Of a stretch of DNA of 64,000 bases, positions 61,790-64,000 are shown piece by piece. Below the pieces are notes generated by a model. It saw only the letters and a program-made list of their open reading frames with translations, was not told the DNA's origin and searched no databases. The position numbers were made by a program, and so were the translations under genes. The stretch's first letter is position 1. Each line of letters opens with the position of its first letter. Source of the DNA: JABDJZ01 sp047619685 (lineage in GTDB: Bacteria; Bacteroidota; Rhodothermia; Rhodothermales; UBA10348). The stretch covers positions 1 to 64,000 of the forward strand of contig JBLHLC010000021.1 of NCBI GenBank assembly GCA_047619685.1. The letters run 5' to 3'.

Positions 61790-63982
61790 ATGACCGGCAA
61801 GCCGGCGCCTGCCGTCAAGGAATCCGGCCCCGCAGGCCTCAGCACGTTCGCTGGAGTCTTCACACCTTCGATCCTTACGATCCTGGGTGTGATCATGTAC
61901 CTGCGATTCGGCTGGGTCGTGGGAAACGTGGGACTCGCGGGGACGCTGGTGATCGTGACGTTGTCCACGGCGATCACGTTCTTGACCGCGCTTTCGATCT
62001 CGGCGATCGCGACCGATCAGGAGGTAGGTGGAGGCGGTGCCTACTACATGATCTCTCGGTCGCTTGGAATCGAGGCGGGAGGAGCGGTCGGGATCCCGCT
62101 CTATTTCGCCCAGGCCCTCTCGGTTGCGCTCTACACCATCGGATTTGCCGAGAGTCTCTCCGCGGCGTTCCCGGGGTACATCGACGAGAAGTTTGCGGCG
62201 CTGGTCACGACTGTTCTGGTTGCGGCGCTTGCGCTGACCTCAGCCCGATTTGCCCTTCGGGTCCAGTATGTGATAATGGCGGCCATCGCGCTGTCCCTGG
62301 TGTCCCTCTTCATGGGTTCCTCTGTTGTTGCCGAGGCGGCCGTGCCCGCTGCCGCCTTCGAGCCCGCCGGATTCTGGGTGGTGTTCGCCGTGTTTTTCCC
62401 CGCCGTCACGGGCATCATGACCGGCGTCAACATGTCGGGCGACCTGGAAAACCCCCGAAAGTCCATTCCCGTGGGCACGCTGGCTGCAGTAGGGGTGGGC
62501 TATTTCATCTATATGGGCCTCCCCGCCATCCTCAACGCGTGGGCGACGCCCGAGCAGCTTGTCGCTGATCCCATGATCATGACCAAAATGGCGCGTTTCG
62601 GCTCGCTGATTCTGGTTGGAGTCTGGGGCGCCACCCTGTCGAGCGCGGTTGGCAGCATATTGGGTGCCCCGAGAGTCCTCCAGGCCCTTGCGCGTGACGG
62701 CGTTCTACCGCAGGCCCTCAGCTTTCTGGGAGGGGGAAGCGGTCCAGATGACGAACCGCGCGTGGGTACGGCCGTGACGCTCGGCGTCGCGTTCATCACC
62801 GTCGCCCTGGGCAATCTGAACGCCGTCGCACCTGTTCTCACCATGTTCTTCCTGACGACGTACGGGGTGCTGAACATTTCGGCGGCCCTGGAGCGGTTCC
62901 TGGGGAATCCCTCGTACAGACCGGAGTTGCGGATTCACTGGGTCTGGTCCGCGATCGGTGCGGTGGGTTGCGGCGCCGTCATGTTCCTCATCAACGCCGC
63001 CGCCACCGTGGGTGCCCTGGTCATTGTCGCGGGGATTTATGTCTGGCTCGAGCGACAGGAACTGCGGAGTGCGTGGGGAGATGTCCGGCGAGGTGTCTGG
63101 CTGAGCATCACGACGGCCGGGCTGATGAGGCTTCGGCAACAGCCTGACGCCAAAAACTGGCGACCCCATTTTCTCGTCCTCTCCGGCGCGCCCACCAAAC
63201 GTTGGCACCTGGTGTCGCTGGCCGCCTGGATCTCGCATAATCGGGGCCTTCTTACCGTGGCGTCCGTCCTGCCCTCGGAGTCCATGTCCGGGGACCGCCT
63301 CAAGCGGCTGTCCACGACCATCACGGAATACATGGACCGCCAGGGTGTTCGGGGGTTTGTCCGGGCCGTGTCTGCGGAGTCGCCGACCCAGGGTGCCCGT
63401 CAAATGATCCAGGCGTATGGCCTGGGCCCATTGGTGCCCAACACCGTGGTTATCGGAGCCACGGGCAGACAGGATGGCCTGGAGGAGTACGCAGACCTGA
63501 TTCGACTCTTCCATACCGAGCGACGCAACACCCTCATCGTCCGCTACAATGAGGCGGTCGGATTTGGGCGGAGGAAGCGCATCGACGTCTGGTGGAGCGG
63601 ACTGAAAGGAAACGGAGGCCTGATGATCACGCTTGCATACATGTTGAGGAACAGCATGCCGTGGCGTGGAGCAGTCGTCACCATCAAGATGCTGGTTGCC
63701 ACCGAGGAGGCGGCAGCAGGGGCCCGCACAAACCTGCAGAATCTGTTCTCTGCCTCCCGGACCGGGATCCGGCACGAAGTCATTGTCTCGGGTGACCGCC
63801 TGTTCTTTGACGTTTTAAAGTCATCATCCAGCACGAGCGACCTTGTTTTCCTTGGCCTTGCCACTCCTGACGAATCATTTGGAGCCTACTACGCCGGCCT
63901 GCAGGAACGCACCAGCATGCTGCCGACAACCGTCTTCGTCCTCGCGGCGGAAGACGTCCCCTTTGAAGAAGTGATTCTGTAG
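61790..63982 (+). CDS. Cation-chloride cotransporter-like permease
   Basis: 730 residues. Twelve or so membrane helices at residues about 20-430 with the APC-superfamily start LSTFAGVFTPSILTILGVIMYLRFGWVVG, which matches the cation-chloride cotransporter group, and FFPAVTGIMTGVNMSGDLENPRKSIPVG, the core helix 6 region. A cytoplasmic C-terminal domain of about 280 residues (RLRQQPDAKNWRPHFLVLSG and so on) follows, as in eukaryotic NKCC/KCC relatives. The substrate may be ions or amino acids. It starts 27 nt after the MlaE-like gene and is the last gene of the nine-gene run. Confidence 0.88.
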   Translation: MTGKPAPAVKESGPAGLSTFAGVFTPSILTILGVIMYLRFGWVVGNVGLAGTLVIVTLSTAITFLTALSISAIATDQEVGGGGAYYMISRSLGIEAGGAVGIPLYFAQALSVALYTIGFAESLSAAFPGYIDEKFAALVTTVLVAALALTSARFALRVQYVIMAAIALSLVSLFMGSSVVAEAAVPAAAFEPAGFWVVFAVFFPAVTGIMTGVNMSGDLENPRKSIPVGTLAAVGVGYFIYMGLPAILNAWATPEQLVADPMIMTKMARFGSLILVGVWGATLSSAVGSILGAPRVLQALARDGVLPQALSFLGGGSGPDDEPRVGTAVTLGVAFITVALGNLNAVAPVLTMFFLTTYGVLNISAALERFLGNPSYRPELRIHWVWSAIGAVGCGAVMFLINAAATVGALVIVAGIYVWLERQELRSAWGDVRRGVWLSITTAGLMRLRQQPDAKNWRPHFLVLSGAPTKRWHLVSLAAWISHNRGLLTVASVLPSESMSGDRLKRLSTTITEYMDRQGVRGFVRAVSAESPTQGARQMIQAYGLGPLVPNTVVIGATGRQDGLEEYADLIRLFHTERRNTLIVRYNEAVGFGRRKRIDVWWSGLKGNGGLMITLAYMLRNSMPWRGAVVTIKMLVATEEAAAGARTNLQNLFSASRTGIRHEVIVSGDRLFFDVLKSSSSTSDLVFLGLATPDESFGAYYAGLQERTSMLPTTVFVLAAEDVPFEEVIL

Positions 63983-64000
63983 CCCACACCGCATGCACAA

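Overview
The window is GC-rich, gene-dense bacterial chromosome. It probably comes from the Bacteroidota/Rhodothermota side of the tree. The evidence is a Por-type (type IX secretion) C-terminal sorting domain at 24417-26786, a TTTG / TAnnTTTG promoter of the Bacteroidota type at 31064-31093, many FG-GAP, YVTN, NHL and two-component-propeller proteins, an SDR-type threonine dehydrogenase, and few Shine-Dalgarno sequences. This placement is inference. I found no rRNA, tRNA, CRISPR array, phage or transposase gene.

Layout. 1-2650 is an accessory patch: two PIN-domain toxin-antitoxin modules in opposite gene order, each with a palindrome beside it, two small related proteins, and the headless remnant of a PD40 beta-propeller gene. 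2677-7808 carries a von Willebrand A lipoprotein, a 242-bp imperfect inverted-repeat element, a class III-like sirtuin, a PAP2 phosphatase with a DUF3465 protein, and a secreted M55 aminopeptidase. 7838-20103 is mostly minus strand and exported: a giant propeller histidine kinase, a fumarylacetoacetase-fold/NHL fusion, a PQQ dehydrogenase, a monoheme cytochrome c, an FG-GAP lipoprotein and a YVTN propeller with a methionine-rich loop. Together they look like a periplasmic oxidation system with its own electron acceptor.

20313-28979 is a surface-polysaccharide locus: flippase, STELLO-like and GT4 glycosyltransferases, a secreted FnIII protein, a Wzy/WaaL-like membrane protein and an FkbM methyltransferase. 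An OPT transporter is divergent from a threonine-degrading tdh-kbl operon that runs into a murein amidase (28984-33957). A five-heme-motif cytochrome/TPR membrane protein then converges on a CRTAC1/UnbV-type lipoprotein (33983-38397). 38494-48144 is mainly housekeeping: DAHP synthase, phosphoglucomutase, polyphosphate glucokinase, deoxyribose-phosphate aldolase, a BtuF/BtuC-type importer without its ATPase, a polyprenyl synthase and an MBL hydrolase. 48322-51045 is a hybrid kinase whose first receiver and HPt domains have lost their phospho-acceptor residues.

The most notable block is 54100-63982: nine same-strand genes with overlaps or very short gaps. In order they are a small membrane protein, a ferric-reductase-like/Rieske fusion, an exported Cys/His protein, OlsB- and OlsA-like ornithine-lipid acyltransferases, a DinB-like protein, an alpha/beta hydrolase-DedA-ATP-grasp fusion, an MlaE-like lipid permease and a cation-chloride-cotransporter-like carrier. 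Lipid synthesis, a possible amino-acid ligation step, a membrane scramblase-like domain and lipid transport in one transcription unit suggest an undescribed membrane-lipid modification or transport system. That function is inferred from gene content only.
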